A DNA stretch of 64,000 nt, from assembly GCF_003353175.1 (NCBI RefSeq), contig NZ_QHKS01000002.1:186001-250000 (forward strand). The letters are read 5' to 3'. This document shows positions 9,155 through 17,623 of this stretch, in pieces. The DNA is from Paraburkholderia lacunae (GTDB lineage Bacteria > Pseudomonadota > Gammaproteobacteria > Burkholderiales > Burkholderiaceae). Below the pieces are notes generated by a model. The model searched no databases and was not told the DNA's origin. It saw nothing but the letters and a program-made list of their open reading frames with translations. Both the position numbers and the translations under genes were made by a program. The number at the start of each line of letters is the position of its first letter. Within the stretch, counting starts at the first letter, position 1.

Positions 9155-10123
9155 TCACACCGGCGCTTTCGCCGTGACCGCGACGGGCGCCGGGTCGAGT
9201 GGAACGATTTCGTGAAAATGCGCGTAGTCGATGTGACTCACTCCCTCTTCCTCGCTCATGATGTCGGCGTAGCGGTATTGCCAGTAAATCTGATCGCAAG
9301 TCCACAGGTGGCGCGCCTGCATGGTCTGCGAGGTCGACTCGTCGGCCCCTTCGATGGTGAGCAGCAGGGACGCGTCGCGGCCTTTGAGTGTCTCGGCGGT
9401 TTCGCCGAACAGCGGACTGTTCTCGTCGATGGTGTGCATGAGGATCCAGCCCAGTTTGAATACCGGATGCTGCTCGCGCACCAGCGTCAGGTCGTAGAGC
9501 TTGCGCAGCGTATAGCCTTCGATGGTGGTTTCCAGGCGCATGATGCGCAGCCTCGCGCGCGCTTCGGCGATGACGTTCTGACGGGCATTGGCGGCGCGCA
9601 CCATCAGCGTCATGCGGCCGTCGAGCGGCCGTACGACTGCGTAGCGGGCAAACATGATCTTGGCGTGCGGGCGCGAAAAGCGCGCGAAGATCAGCCCCGT
9701 CGCCAACGCGATACTCGACATGCCGACAAAGATTTCCAGCGTCGCGATCCAGTGTGCGTAGACGGTTTGCGGATGCATGTCGCCGTAGCCGACTGTCGCG
9801 AGCGTTTCGACGCTGAAGAAGAATGCGCCGCCGAAACCCGCCGGAAACTGATTGGCGATCGTCGCCGAGCCCAGCATGTAGAGCGCGGCGAACACGGTGT
9901 TGAGCAACAGGAACAGCAAGGCGAGCGACACGAAAAACGTCGGCCAGCGGACGGCGAGTGCGCGGTGATAGAGATCCTGCCAGAGCGGCGTCGGCATGCC
10001 GTGCGCGATGACCACGCGATCGTCGAGGCGCAACTCGCGGCTGCCGCGCGCGCGACGTCGCTGCGCGTGCGCATCGGCATCGCCGGTGCCGGAAAAGCGG
10101 TCTGACGATTCGGTTGCCATCAT
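9155..10123 (-). CDS. Inward-rectifier potassium channel, KirBac1.1 type
   Basis: 322 residues from the chosen start. The protein closely resembles KirBac1.1 of Burkholderia pseudomallei as I recall it: a short basic N-terminus, slide helix (TPLWQDLYHRAL), TM1 about residues 62-83, the selectivity filter TVGYGD at 110-115, TM2 about 124-147, and a C-terminal immunoglobulin-like cytoplasmic domain with the RPLDGRMTLMVRAANARQN motif. It forms a tetrameric inner-membrane K+ channel. The frame opens 12 codons earlier, but the MM pair at 10123/10120 fits the known family start. An array of eight 11-bp repeats lies upstream at 10213-10300. Confidence 0.94.
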   Translation of the reverse strand: MMATESSDRFSGTGDADAHAQRRRARGSRELRLDDRVVIAHGMPTPLWQDLYHRALAVRWPTFFVSLALLFLLLNTVFAALYMLGSATIANQFPAGFGGAFFFSVETLATVGYGDMHPQTVYAHWIATLEIFVGMSSIALATGLIFARFSRPHAKIMFARYAVVRPLDGRMTLMVRAANARQNVIAEARARLRIMRLETTIEGYTLRKLYDLTLVREQHPVFKLGWILMHTIDENSPLFGETAETLKGRDASLLLTIEGADESTSQTMQARHLWTCDQIYWQYRYADIMSEEEGVSHIDYAHFHEIVPLDPAPVAVTAKAPV

Positions 10124-10212
10124 GTGCTCGTGGAGATGAAAACGCGCAAAGCGTAGCACGCCGATCGGCGTGCGGAAGGTGATTTCGGGCGTGCCGCGCG
10201 TGTGGCGAAAGC

Positions 10213-10300
10213 GGAACCCGAATGAAGCCCGAACGGAGCCCGAATGGAGCCCGAATGGAGCCCGAACGGAACCTGAGCGGAACCTGAGCGGAACCTGAGC
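10213..10300. repeat. Eight tandem 11-bp repeats upstream of the KirBac gene
   Basis: Units run GGAACCCGAAT, GAAGCCCGAAC, GGAGCCCGAAT twice, GGAGCCCGAAC, then GGAACCTGAGC three times, with no gaps (8 x 11 = 88 bp). The array lies 90 to 177 bp before the KirBac start codon. An 11-bp period is close to one helical turn, so bound proteins or bends would line up on one face. Confidence 0.85.
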
Positions 10301-10419
10301 GGCCCACGCGGGCTGCGATTCTTGCGAGCGCCGCGACGCTTGTCTGGCAGGTGTACTCGACTGCCGCTCTGCGTGCCGAACTTACCGCAGGGGTGTCGAT
10401 CGATGCACTCGTTCCGGCT

Positions 10420-10665
10420 TTACGGAAACGCGCGCGGCTCTGGAATACCGGCGCCGTGTTCTATGTCGTCGACGGCTTGGTGGTGCGCGGCGGCGATTGC
10501 TTCGGCTTCGTCCGTGTAGCCGTCGTCGCTGCCGACGGTCGTCCACGATTTGACAGCTTTTTCACGATGACGGATTTCGTATTCCGCGTCCCAGCGCGCG
10601 CCGTTCAGTTCGAGCGGGCGGACGTGAATCGAGTAGACGCCGTAGAGGAAGAGCTGTTCAGCCAT
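10420..10665 (-). CDS. Small conserved hypothetical protein (81 aa)
   Basis: 81 residues, starting MAEQLFLYGVYSIHVRPLEL, with a GGAGG ribosome site six bases before the ATG. It has no signal peptide or membrane helix. The pattern (short beta-rich start, arginine-rich middle, then DEAEAIAAAHHQAVDDI at the end) resembles that of the next small gene at 10727-10957: both open with a G-x-Y motif, carry an R-x-L turn, and end in a DEA-rich helix. They may be distant paralogues. No function is recognised. It probably shares a transcript with its neighbour 61 bp away. Confidence 0.7.
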   Translation of the reverse strand: MAEQLFLYGVYSIHVRPLELNGARWDAEYEIRHREKAVKSWTTVGSDDGYTDEAEAIAAAHHQAVDDIEHGAGIPEPRAFP

Positions 10666-10726
10666 GATCGCCTCCAGCCGGTTGGTTCAGGGATGGCGCT
10701 GCGCGATGGGCGTGGCGCCGTGCCGC

Positions 10727-10957
10727 CTACAGTTCGATTTCGCCGAGGATCCGGTGGGCGAGGGCTTTGGCTTCCTCGAGGGCTTCGTCCGGCGTCGACG
10801 AGGTGGCGTCGACTTCGTAGAGAGTGGATTCCGGGTCGGCGGTTGGGTCGCCTTCATCGCGGGAGAGGGCGACCACGCCCTGGAACTTGTCGTTGCTGAG
10901 TTCGCGGACCGAAGCGATGGCGGTGTAGATACCCTTGGTGTAGGTGATGTCTTCCAT
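10727..10957 (-). CDS. Small conserved hypothetical protein (76 aa)
   Basis: 76 residues, starting MEDITYTKGIYTAIASVREL, acidic, ending in the helix DEALEEAKALAHRILGEIEL. The ATG at 10957 is chosen because AAGGAG lies about ten bases upstream; the frame itself extends further without support. The layout resembles the 81-residue protein encoded just downstream. No domain is recognised and it is probably cytosolic. The dispersed repeat at 11008-11061 separates it from the kinase operon. Confidence 0.7.
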   Translation of the reverse strand: MEDITYTKGIYTAIASVRELSNDKFQGVVALSRDEGDPTADPESTLYEVDATSSTPDEALEEAKALAHRILGEIEL

Positions 10958-11007
10958 GGCGCTGGCTCCTTCCCAAGGTGTGACTTTTATCCTAGCACGG
11001 GGTCGGC

Positions 11008-11061
11008 TTTTTTGCCTTTGGCGGCGGTCGTCGAACTGTTTGCCTGCGGCGGCATTCCCTG
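11008..11061. repeat. Dispersed intergenic repeat, diverged copy
   Basis: TTTTTTGCCTTTGGCGGCG followed by TTTGCCTGCGGCGG and CATTCCCTG. It matches the block order of the copies at 1454-1520 and 48150-48264 but is more diverged. It sits in the gap between the PfkB kinase 3' end and the small 76-residue gene. Confidence 0.5.
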
Positions 11062-11089
11062 TTTGGTTATGACCGCCGCCGGCAAACAA

Positions 11090-11998
11090 TCACAGCAGCG
11101 CCACGACTTCATCCAAAGAAGGCGCATGCGCCCCGGCATGCCTGCACGCCGCCGCGCCGGCGGCCAGAGAAAAAGCCAGATGCTCCGCCCAGGACCGCTG
11201 CGGAGCAGTCATCAAGCTGAACAGCAAGCCGCCAATTGAGGCATCCCCGGCCCCAACCGTATCGACAATCTCGACCCGAGGCGGACGAGCCTCGACTACC
11301 TTGGCGCCGTCGATCAACATCGCCGGCTCCGGTCCACGTGTCACCAGCACCGTCGCAGCCGGATTCATCTCCCGCAATTGCGCCAGCGCGTGCGCCTCAT
11401 CGGCGGACTTGAACAGCAATCGCAAATCCTCATCCGACACCTTGATCAAATCAGCCAGCGCAGCCATCTTCCGCAGCGTCGGTTCATATCCATGCTCCAT
11501 CAGGTTCCGGTAATTCGGATCGAAACTGATCTTCACGCCGCGCGAGCGAAGCTCGGCGGCCAGCGCAGCAAGCGTGTCGCCAAGCGGCTGCCGCACGAGG
11601 CTGATGCAACCGAAATGCGCCCACTTCACCTGCTCCATCCAGCCGGCCGGCAAGCGCGCCGGATCGAACGCGAGATCGGCGCCGTTTTCGCCCATGAAGA
11701 AATACGCCGGCGGATGCGTCTGATGAACGATCGCCAGCAACGGCGGGTGCTCCACACGCTGCATGAAGCGCATGTCGAGACCCGCGGCGACGCTCGCGTT
11801 CCAGAGGTCGTCGGAGAAATTGTCGACGCCCAGCGAACCGGCGCAGGCCGTCGGCAATCCGAGCCGCGCCACGCAGCGCGCGACGTTCCAGCCGGCGCCG
11901 CCCGGACGCGACAGCCATTGCGATGGGCCGGTCCGCACGAGATCGGTGAGGATGTCGCCGGCGGAAACGAAGAAGGGAAATTCGGTGTTTGGGCTCAT
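11090..11998 (-). CDS. PfkB family carbohydrate kinase (fructokinase-like)
   Basis: 302 residues of the ribokinase/PfkB family, which phosphorylates sugars with ATP. Visible signatures are the N-terminal GGAGWNVARCVARLG (PfkB signature 1), ISFDPNYRNL in the middle, and DTVGAGDASIGGLL near residue 250. The last is PfkB signature 2, with the catalytic Asp in GAGD. It lies five bases after the AGE isomerase stop, as the last gene of a lacI-isomerase-kinase operon. If the isomerase makes fructose from mannose, this kinase would give fructose-6-phosphate. Substrate is inferred from context. Confidence 0.9.
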   Translation of the reverse strand: MSPNTEFPFFVSAGDILTDLVRTGPSQWLSRPGGAGWNVARCVARLGLPTACAGSLGVDNFSDDLWNASVAAGLDMRFMQRVEHPPLLAIVHQTHPPAYFFMGENGADLAFDPARLPAGWMEQVKWAHFGCISLVRQPLGDTLAALAAELRSRGVKISFDPNYRNLMEHGYEPTLRKMAALADLIKVSDEDLRLLFKSADEAHALAQLREMNPAATVLVTRGPEPAMLIDGAKVVEARPPRVEIVDTVGAGDASIGGLLFSLMTAPQRSWAEHLAFSLAAGAAACRHAGAHAPSLDEVVALL

Positions 11999-12003
11999 TG
12001 TGC

Positions 12004-13296
12004 TTACTCCGCGGATTCAGGCGCCCCAGCAGCGCTGGAAGGCAGCGCGTGCGCCAGCACTTCGTAGCACGCGCCCATCGTGTGATAGTCGGTCTTGCCG
12101 GCCGGACTCTTTTCGTCGCTGTACTTGCGGTTGTCGCAGGTGAGGATGCGATACCACGCGCCATGCTTGTGATCGACGAAATGCGCCCAGCTGTAGCGCC
12201 AGATCTCGTCGTACCAGTCCCAGAAGCGTTCGTTGCCGGTGCGCTGGCCAAGCAGCGCAGCAGTCGCGAATGTCTCGGCCTGCACCCAGAAATATTTGTC
12301 GTGATCGCAAACGGTGCCGTCCGGGCCGAAGCCGTAATAGAGGCCACCGTGGTCTTCGTCCCAGGCATGGGTCATCGCGGCGTCGAATAGCTCGACGGCG
12401 CGCGGCAGCAGCCACGGCAGCGGACGGTAGCGTTCGAGAATCAGCAGCAGCTTCGCCCATTCGGTCTGGTGGCCCGGCTGGAAGCCCCACGGACGGAAAA
12501 TGTTCGAGCTGTCTTCCTCGTTGTAATGCCAGTCGATCGACCAGTCCGCGTGAAAGTGCTCCCACACCAACCCCTGCGACAGCTTCGCCTGCCGCAGCGT
12601 CATGTTCGACGCCACCCGTTCCGCCCGATCCAGATAGACGAGATGGCCGGTCGCTTCGTGCGCGGCAAGCAGCGCCTCGGTCGTGTGCATGTTCGCGTTC
12701 TGGCCGCGGTACGAGCTGACGTGCCATTCGGGGGTCGCATCGTCGGCGTAGAGGCCCGCGGCGGCGTCCCAGAAGCGGTGTTCCATCAGCTCGAAGGTCG
12801 CGCCGATCATCGGCTTCGCTTCTTCGATGCCCGCCATCGCCGCATGCGCATACGCGAGCAGCACGAAGGCGAGACCGTAGCAGTGGCGGGTCGCGTCGAG
12901 CGTGCGCTTGTGGCCGTCGCGCCATTCGAGTTCCCAGTCGTAGCCCTCGTGCTCGGTGTCCCAATGCGCTTCGTGCAGGAAGCGCAAACCGTGGCGCGCA
13001 TACTCGAGATGCTGCGGGTCGCCGAACTGGCGATACGCCATCGCGTAGTTGAAGACGTAGCGGCAACTGCTCACCAGATGGCGCGTGGTCCTGTCGTAGA
13101 CCGAACCGTCGTCGCGGAAAAAATGGAAGAAGCCGCCGCTCGGGTCGAGCACGTTCGGTGCGTAGAAGCGCAGCGTGTCCTGCACATGCGAGAGCAGAAA
13201 TTCGGGGCTGCGGAAGTTCTCGACGGGCGGCGGCGCGGCGGCAACGGCATTGGCCGCGCCGTTCGCTGCGGAGTGAAGCGGATCGGATTGCATCAT
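12004..13296 (-). CDS. AGE family epimerase/isomerase (probable D-mannose isomerase)
   Basis: 430 residues of the N-acylglucosamine 2-epimerase fold, an (alpha/alpha)6 barrel. The body from residue 30 to 415 follows the family: RHLVSSCRYVFNYAMAYR, WHYNEEDSSNIFRPWGFQPGHQTEWAKLLL with the conserved His residues, and DHKHGAWYRILTCDNRKY. Family members interconvert mannose and fructose or epimerise N-acyl sugars; the adjoining fructokinase favours mannose isomerase. Its ATG overlaps the lacI stop by four bases (ATGA), implying coupled translation. The first 25 residues are Ala/Pro-rich and probably disordered. Confidence 0.88.
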   Translation of the reverse strand: MMQSDPLHSAANGAANAVAAAPPPVENFRSPEFLLSHVQDTLRFYAPNVLDPSGGFFHFFRDDGSVYDRTTRHLVSSCRYVFNYAMAYRQFGDPQHLEYARHGLRFLHEAHWDTEHEGYDWELEWRDGHKRTLDATRHCYGLAFVLLAYAHAAMAGIEEAKPMIGATFELMEHRFWDAAAGLYADDATPEWHVSSYRGQNANMHTTEALLAAHEATGHLVYLDRAERVASNMTLRQAKLSQGLVWEHFHADWSIDWHYNEEDSSNIFRPWGFQPGHQTEWAKLLLILERYRPLPWLLPRAVELFDAAMTHAWDEDHGGLYYGFGPDGTVCDHDKYFWVQAETFATAALLGQRTGNERFWDWYDEIWRYSWAHFVDHKHGAWYRILTCDNRKYSDEKSPAGKTDYHTMGACYEVLAHALPSSAAGAPESAE

Positions 13297-14279
13297 GACG
13301 TTTTCACCAAAGTACTGGCACGGGCAATGAGATGGACGGGCAAGCGGACTTCGAGTTGGGTGGGGGCCTCTTCGAGCAGCAACTCGACGCCGCGCCGGCC
13401 GAGCGCTTCCTTGTCGACCGAAATGGTCGACAGCGGCGGCGTGGCGTGGGCGGCGGCGGGAATGTCGTCGAAGCCGATGATCGCGATGTCCTCAGGCACA
13501 CGCAGGCCGCGCGCAAGGCACGCGCGCAGCGCGGCGAGCGCGGCGGCGTCGTTATAGGCAAACACGGCGTCGGGGCGTGCGCCGGGCGCGTCGAGCAACT
13601 GGTGCATCGCGCGCGCGGCGCCGCTGTCGGGGTCGAGGCCGGCGTCGATGGTCAGTTCCAGCGACGGATCGAACAGCAGGCCCGCTTCGAAAAACGCGCG
13701 CCGGTAACCGAGCGCGCGCTGCGCGATGCTGAAGTGCGCGAGCGACCCGCCGATGAATGCGACGCGCGTGCGCTTCTGCTCGAACAGATGACGCATGGCG
13801 AGCGTGGCGCCCGCGGCGTTGTCGAGATTCACCGAGCGCAAGCCGGGCGCCCACAGGTCGATCAGTACGAGCGGGCGCTGCATCGCCACCAGCGTGGTCA
13901 GCGTTTCGGGTTCGACGAAACCGGCGATCGCCACGGCGTCCGGCGAGTGCACGCGCATCTGCTGGATCACGTCTTCGGTCGGGCCCGCCGTCAGCACCGA
14001 AGGGACGATGCCGCGTTCGCGGCAGGCGTCTTCGACGCCGTGCAGCACGTGCGAAAAGAACGGGCTGACCGAGAAGTTGTTGTGCTGCCGATGCAGCAGG
14101 AAAGTGAGGCGGCGGATGCGCGGGCGCAACTGCGCGGCGTCATAGCCGAGCTGCCGCGCGGCTTCGACGACGCGTACGCGGGTGGCCTCGGAGAGGCCCG
14201 GCTGGTTCTTCAGTGCGCGTGAGACGGTGCCGATCGACACGCTGGCCGCCCGGGCGACGTCGCGGATGGTTGTGGCCAT
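13293..14279 (-). CDS. LacI family transcriptional regulator of the adjoining sugar operon
   Basis: 328 residues from the chosen start MATTIRDVARAASVSIG, the LacI helix-turn-helix, with the hinge region (VVEAARQLGYDAAQLRPRIRR) and a periplasmic-binding-type ligand domain from about residue 60. The frame runs 30 codons further upstream, but family alignment sets the start at 14279. It is the first gene of its own operon and overlaps the isomerase by four bases, so it likely represses itself and the two enzymes. Candidate operators lie at 14331-14343 and 14421-14444. The inducer is unknown, with mannose or a phosphorylated sugar plausible. Confidence 0.9.
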   Translation of the reverse strand: MATTIRDVARAASVSIGTVSRALKNQPGLSEATRVRVVEAARQLGYDAAQLRPRIRRLTFLLHRQHNNFSVSPFFSHVLHGVEDACRERGIVPSVLTAGPTEDVIQQMRVHSPDAVAIAGFVEPETLTTLVAMQRPLVLIDLWAPGLRSVNLDNAAGATLAMRHLFEQKRTRVAFIGGSLAHFSIAQRALGYRRAFFEAGLLFDPSLELTIDAGLDPDSGAARAMHQLLDAPGARPDAVFAYNDAAALAALRACLARGLRVPEDIAIIGFDDIPAAAHATPPLSTISVDKEALGRRGVELLLEEAPTQLEVRLPVHLIARASTLVKTS

Positions 14280-14330
14280 CGAATGAAGCGGACGCAAGAG
14301 GGCGGCCGCACGGTGTTTGGGTTCGGGCGA

Positions 14331-14444
14331 TTGTATAGTAAAACACGCCTGAAACAGCCCAGAAAACACACGATCGACACAGGTAAATACCCGTATACAC
14401 GGGGCTTAGTCGGAAATATTTTGTTTAGTAAAAATTGCTAAACA
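14331..14444 (-). promoter_or_regulatory. Candidate LacI operator pair
   Basis: TGTTTAG (14422-14428) and CTAAACA (14438-14444) form a perfect 7-bp inverted repeat around nine bases. A close copy of its left side, TTGTATAGTAAAA (14331-14343), repeats TTGTTTAGTAAAA (14421-14433) with one mismatch, exactly 90 bp away. Both lie between the EAL-GGDEF stop and the lacI start, which is AT-rich for this genome, and are good candidates for autoregulation. Confidence 0.6.
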
Positions 14445-14479
14445 ACCCCGTTTCGAGCGACCCGGCAAAGCCTGCGGGC

Positions 14480-16330
14480 CTAGTTGGGCGCCGCGTGCGC
14501 GACCTCCGTCTGTCCCCGCAGCAACGCGACGCTCTCGCTTGCATCGATCAGCACGAAACCGCTTGTCTCGTGCTTGGCGCGCCGCTTCGCCAGTGCCGCC
14601 ACGGACGCAATTTCCTCGCTGCTGTAGAACGACGGTCCGCCGTCCGGCTCGACGCGCACGCAGCCGATCGCCATCGTCACGAAGCCGAAGAAGGTCGGAT
14701 TGCCGCGCCGGTCCTCGCCATGGATGCCGCCGGCCAGCCGGTCGGCCGGCGCGTAGAACCGCTGCGCGCCTTCGTTGAACACGTGGATCGCGCGCAGCAC
14801 GCGCTCCTTCCAGTCGTCGCTCTGGAACAGGAGCAGGAAATCGTCGCCGCCCACGTGGCCGAGAAAGTCGCGGGTCGGGTCGCAGACGTCGGCAAGCACG
14901 ACGGCGGCAAACTTCAGTACTTCGTCGCCTTGCCAGTAGCCGTACTGATCGTTGAAGGGCTTGAAGTGATTCAGGTCGACGTAGCACGCGTAGAAGCCCG
15001 CGTCGTTGCCGAGCAGGCGGGCGATGTGCGAGCTGATCGGGATATTGCCCGGCAGAAAGGTCAGCGGATTCGCGTAGCGCGCGGCTTCGATGCGCACCTC
15101 GGTCACCGCGCGCACGAGTTTTTCGCCGGTGCCGAGGCCGGCGTATTTGCCGTTGTCGGTGATGACGAAGCCGTCGGCGAGATAGCGCTGATCGTCGCTG
15201 GCGAGGAGCTGGGCCATCTGCTCGACGGTCATCGATTTCTCGATGACCACCGGTGACGCGTTCGCAAACTGCAGGCACGGGCGCTTGCCGAACAACTCCC
15301 GGTGGTACGGCAGCGCATAGCGGTCCATGAAGCTGCGCCGGTTGATCAGCGCGACCGGTTCGCCGTGCTCGACCACCGCAACCGCGTGCAGATCGGGCAG
15401 GCGGTTGAATAGATCTAGCACGTCGTTGTTGGAGGCCTCGCGCGGCAGCGCGGGCGCGTGCACCAGCATCTTCGCCGACGCCATGCCGCCCGACGGCGAT
15501 GCGCTGCTGAGCGTGCGCGTGGTTTCGGGAAACACGGCGATGTGGCCGGCGCGCAGCGCTTCGCGGGCGTCGTCGGTGACGCTGCGGGACGGCTGCGCAT
15601 TCGGCCGGCCGAAGAAATAGCCTTGTCCGCAGCCGATCCCCATGTCGCGCACCACGATCAGATCTGCCTCGTTCTCGATTCCCTCAGCGACCAGACGCGC
15701 ACCGCTCGCGTTGGCGAAGTGCTGCATCGCGCGCACGGCTTCGAACTTGAGCGGATCGCTGGCGATGTCGTGAATGAAGAAGCGATCGATCTTCACGACG
15801 TCCGGTTGCAGCCGCACCCACAGATTCATGCTGGCGTTCGCGGTGCCGTAATCGTCGAGCGCGAATTGCGCGCCGGCCGTGCGCAGCGCCGTGATCACCG
15901 GCAGGAAGCTGCCGACGTCGGCAATCGTGCTTTGCTCGGTCAATTCGATCACGATCCGTTGCGGATCGACGCCGCAATGGCGCAGCAGCGCCAGCGAGTC
16001 GTCGCGCGCTTCGGCTAGCTGGCGGATCGCGCCCGCGCTGAAATTGAGGAACAGTTTGCCCTCGCATTCCAACTGCATGAACGCCTTGATGCAGGTGTGC
16101 GCGGCCGCGCGTTCGAGTTCGATCGCGCAGCCCTCGGCCAGCGCCTGCGAAAACAACGCGTACGGCGCTTCGAGCGGCGTGCCGGCCGGTCCGCGGATCA
16201 GGCCTTCGTAGCCGAGAATCGCGCCGTCGTTGAAGTCGATGATCGGCTGGAACACCGCCGACAGATCGCGCCGGGCGATCAACTCCTCGATGCGCGGCGC
16301 GGCGGATCGGGGGGGCGAGAGAGGTTGCAT
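14480..16330 (-). CDS. EAL-CBS-GGDEF cyclic-di-GMP protein
   Basis: 616 residues. EAL domain about residues 15-255 with intact-looking catalytic residues (GYEGLIRG, LFLNFSAG, IELTEQ, ALDDYGTANAS, VKIDRFF, EGIENE). A tandem CBS-pair region covers about 310-430 (LHAVAVVEHGEPVALINRRSF and DGFVITDNGKYAGLG), followed by a GGDEF domain from about 445 (YVDLNHFKPFND, GHVGGDDFLLLF). The active site reads GGDDF, a conservative Glu-to-Asp change, and the RxxD inhibitory site is absent. It may therefore act mainly as a phosphodiesterase tuned by nucleotide binding at the CBS pair. No membrane helices. Confidence 0.92.
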   Translation of the reverse strand: MQPLSPPRSAAPRIEELIARRDLSAVFQPIIDFNDGAILGYEGLIRGPAGTPLEAPYALFSQALAEGCAIELERAAAHTCIKAFMQLECEGKLFLNFSAGAIRQLAEARDDSLALLRHCGVDPQRIVIELTEQSTIADVGSFLPVITALRTAGAQFALDDYGTANASMNLWVRLQPDVVKIDRFFIHDIASDPLKFEAVRAMQHFANASGARLVAEGIENEADLIVVRDMGIGCGQGYFFGRPNAQPSRSVTDDAREALRAGHIAVFPETTRTLSSASPSGGMASAKMLVHAPALPREASNNDVLDLFNRLPDLHAVAVVEHGEPVALINRRSFMDRYALPYHRELFGKRPCLQFANASPVVIEKSMTVEQMAQLLASDDQRYLADGFVITDNGKYAGLGTGEKLVRAVTEVRIEAARYANPLTFLPGNIPISSHIARLLGNDAGFYACYVDLNHFKPFNDQYGYWQGDEVLKFAAVVLADVCDPTRDFLGHVGGDDFLLLFQSDDWKERVLRAIHVFNEGAQRFYAPADRLAGGIHGEDRRGNPTFFGFVTMAIGCVRVEPDGGPSFYSSEEIASVAALAKRRAKHETSGFVLIDASESVALLRGQTEVAHAAPN

Positions 16331-16512
16331 GGAAGTTAGGCCTAGCGAGCGACTTTCGGCTTAACGGCCCGCGCGGCTTGAGCTTAAGTGAACCTTTGAT
16401 GAAGCTTTGCACCTCGGTGGGGCGTTCGGGACCCGAGTGACGAGGTGCCGCCAGGATTGCGCCTATGCCGTCCGGCCGAGGCGACACCGGCGGCTTTTAC
16501 GCGTGAAATAAC

Positions 16513-16540
16513 AAAAAAGCCGCACGAGGCGGCCTTCTTC
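16513..16540 (-). terminator. Intrinsic terminator of the SBF-like transporter gene
   Basis: Read leftwards, GGCCGCCTCGTGCGGC is followed by six T residues. This is a short GC hairpin plus U-tract about 55 bp past the transporter stop. Confidence 0.75.
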
Positions 16541-16594
16541 TAATGACGCTCAGGGAGGGCGCTTATGAATGTCCTGTTTGCATTGCACGCGTGT

Positions 16595-17623
16595 TCAACG
16601 GCGGGCCACGGCGGCGGCGGGCCGCTCGTGCGAGGCGGCGCGGGTTTCGGCGCTGGTGTCGCGAGCCCCCCAGCGCTGCGCGAGCGCGGCGCACACCATC
16701 AGCTGGATCTGGTGGAACAGCATCAGCGGCAAGACCACGGCGCCCACCGCATGCGAGGCGAAAATGACCTTGGCCATCGGCACCCCGGCGGCGAGACTTT
16801 TCTTCGAGCCGCAGAAGATGATCGTGATCTGGTCGGCGCGGTTGAAGCCGAGCCGCTTGCTGCCGAGTATCGTGACGGCCAGCGCCAGCGCGAGCAGCAC
16901 GACGTTGATGAGCAGCAGGCCGCCGAGGGCGGACAGCGGAATCTGGTGCCACAGGCCTTCGTTGACGGCCTCGCTGAAGGCGCCGTATACCACCAGCAGA
17001 ATCGAGCCCTGGTCGACGAACTTCAGCATGCCGCGATGGTGCTCGATCCACTTGCCGATCAACGGGCGCAACAACTGACCGGCCACGAACGGCACCAGCA
17101 GTTGCAGCACGATGTTGCCTATCGTGTGCCACGGCGACGAACCGCCGCTCGCAGCCTGATTGGTCACGACGAGGCTGACGAGCGCCGGGGTGATGAAGAT
17201 GCCCAGCAGGCTCGAGGCCGACGCGCTGCAGACGGCGGCCGGCACATTGCCTTTGGCAATGGACGTGAACGCGATGGAAGATTGAACCGTCGACGGCAGC
17301 GTGCAGAGGAAGAGGATCCCCGCATAGAGCGCCGGCGTGACAAGTGGCGAAAGGAGCGGTTTGAGCGCGAGGCCGAGCAGCGGAAACAGCGCGAACGTGC
17401 TGAGCAGCACGACCAGATGCAGCCGCCAGTGCGTCGCACCCGCAATGATCGCTTCTCGTGACAGCTTCGCGCCGTGCAGGAAAAACAGCAGGCCGACCGC
17501 GACGTTCGTCACCCAGTTGAACCCGACGGCGGCCTGCCCGTGCACCGGCAGCAAGCTGGCCAGGATCACGGTGCCCACGAGGCACAAGGTGAAATTGTCG
17601 GGAAGCAGTTTCGGGCGAGCCAT
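16595..17623 (-). CDS. SBF-like (bile acid:sodium symporter superfamily) transporter
   Basis: 342 residues from the chosen start MARPKLLPDNFTLCL, with about nine to ten hydrophobic helices. The motifs GLLFFLHGAKLSREA, LCTLPSTVQSSIAFTSIAKGNVPAAVCSAS and FCGSKKSLAAGVPMAK mark the SBF-like subgroup related to E. coli YfeH, a putative sodium-coupled organic-anion importer of the inner membrane. The frame opens 15 codons earlier, but MARPKL is the usual family start. Monocistronic, ended by the terminator at 16513-16540. Its substrate is not predictable; bile acids are unlikely in this organism. Confidence 0.88.
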   Translation of the reverse strand: MARPKLLPDNFTLCLVGTVILASLLPVHGQAAVGFNWVTNVAVGLLFFLHGAKLSREAIIAGATHWRLHLVVLLSTFALFPLLGLALKPLLSPLVTPALYAGILFLCTLPSTVQSSIAFTSIAKGNVPAAVCSASASSLLGIFITPALVSLVVTNQAASGGSSPWHTIGNIVLQLLVPFVAGQLLRPLIGKWIEHHRGMLKFVDQGSILLVVYGAFSEAVNEGLWHQIPLSALGGLLLINVVLLALALAVTILGSKRLGFNRADQITIIFCGSKKSLAAGVPMAKVIFASHAVGAVVLPLMLFHQIQLMVCAALAQRWGARDTSAETRAASHERPAAAVARR

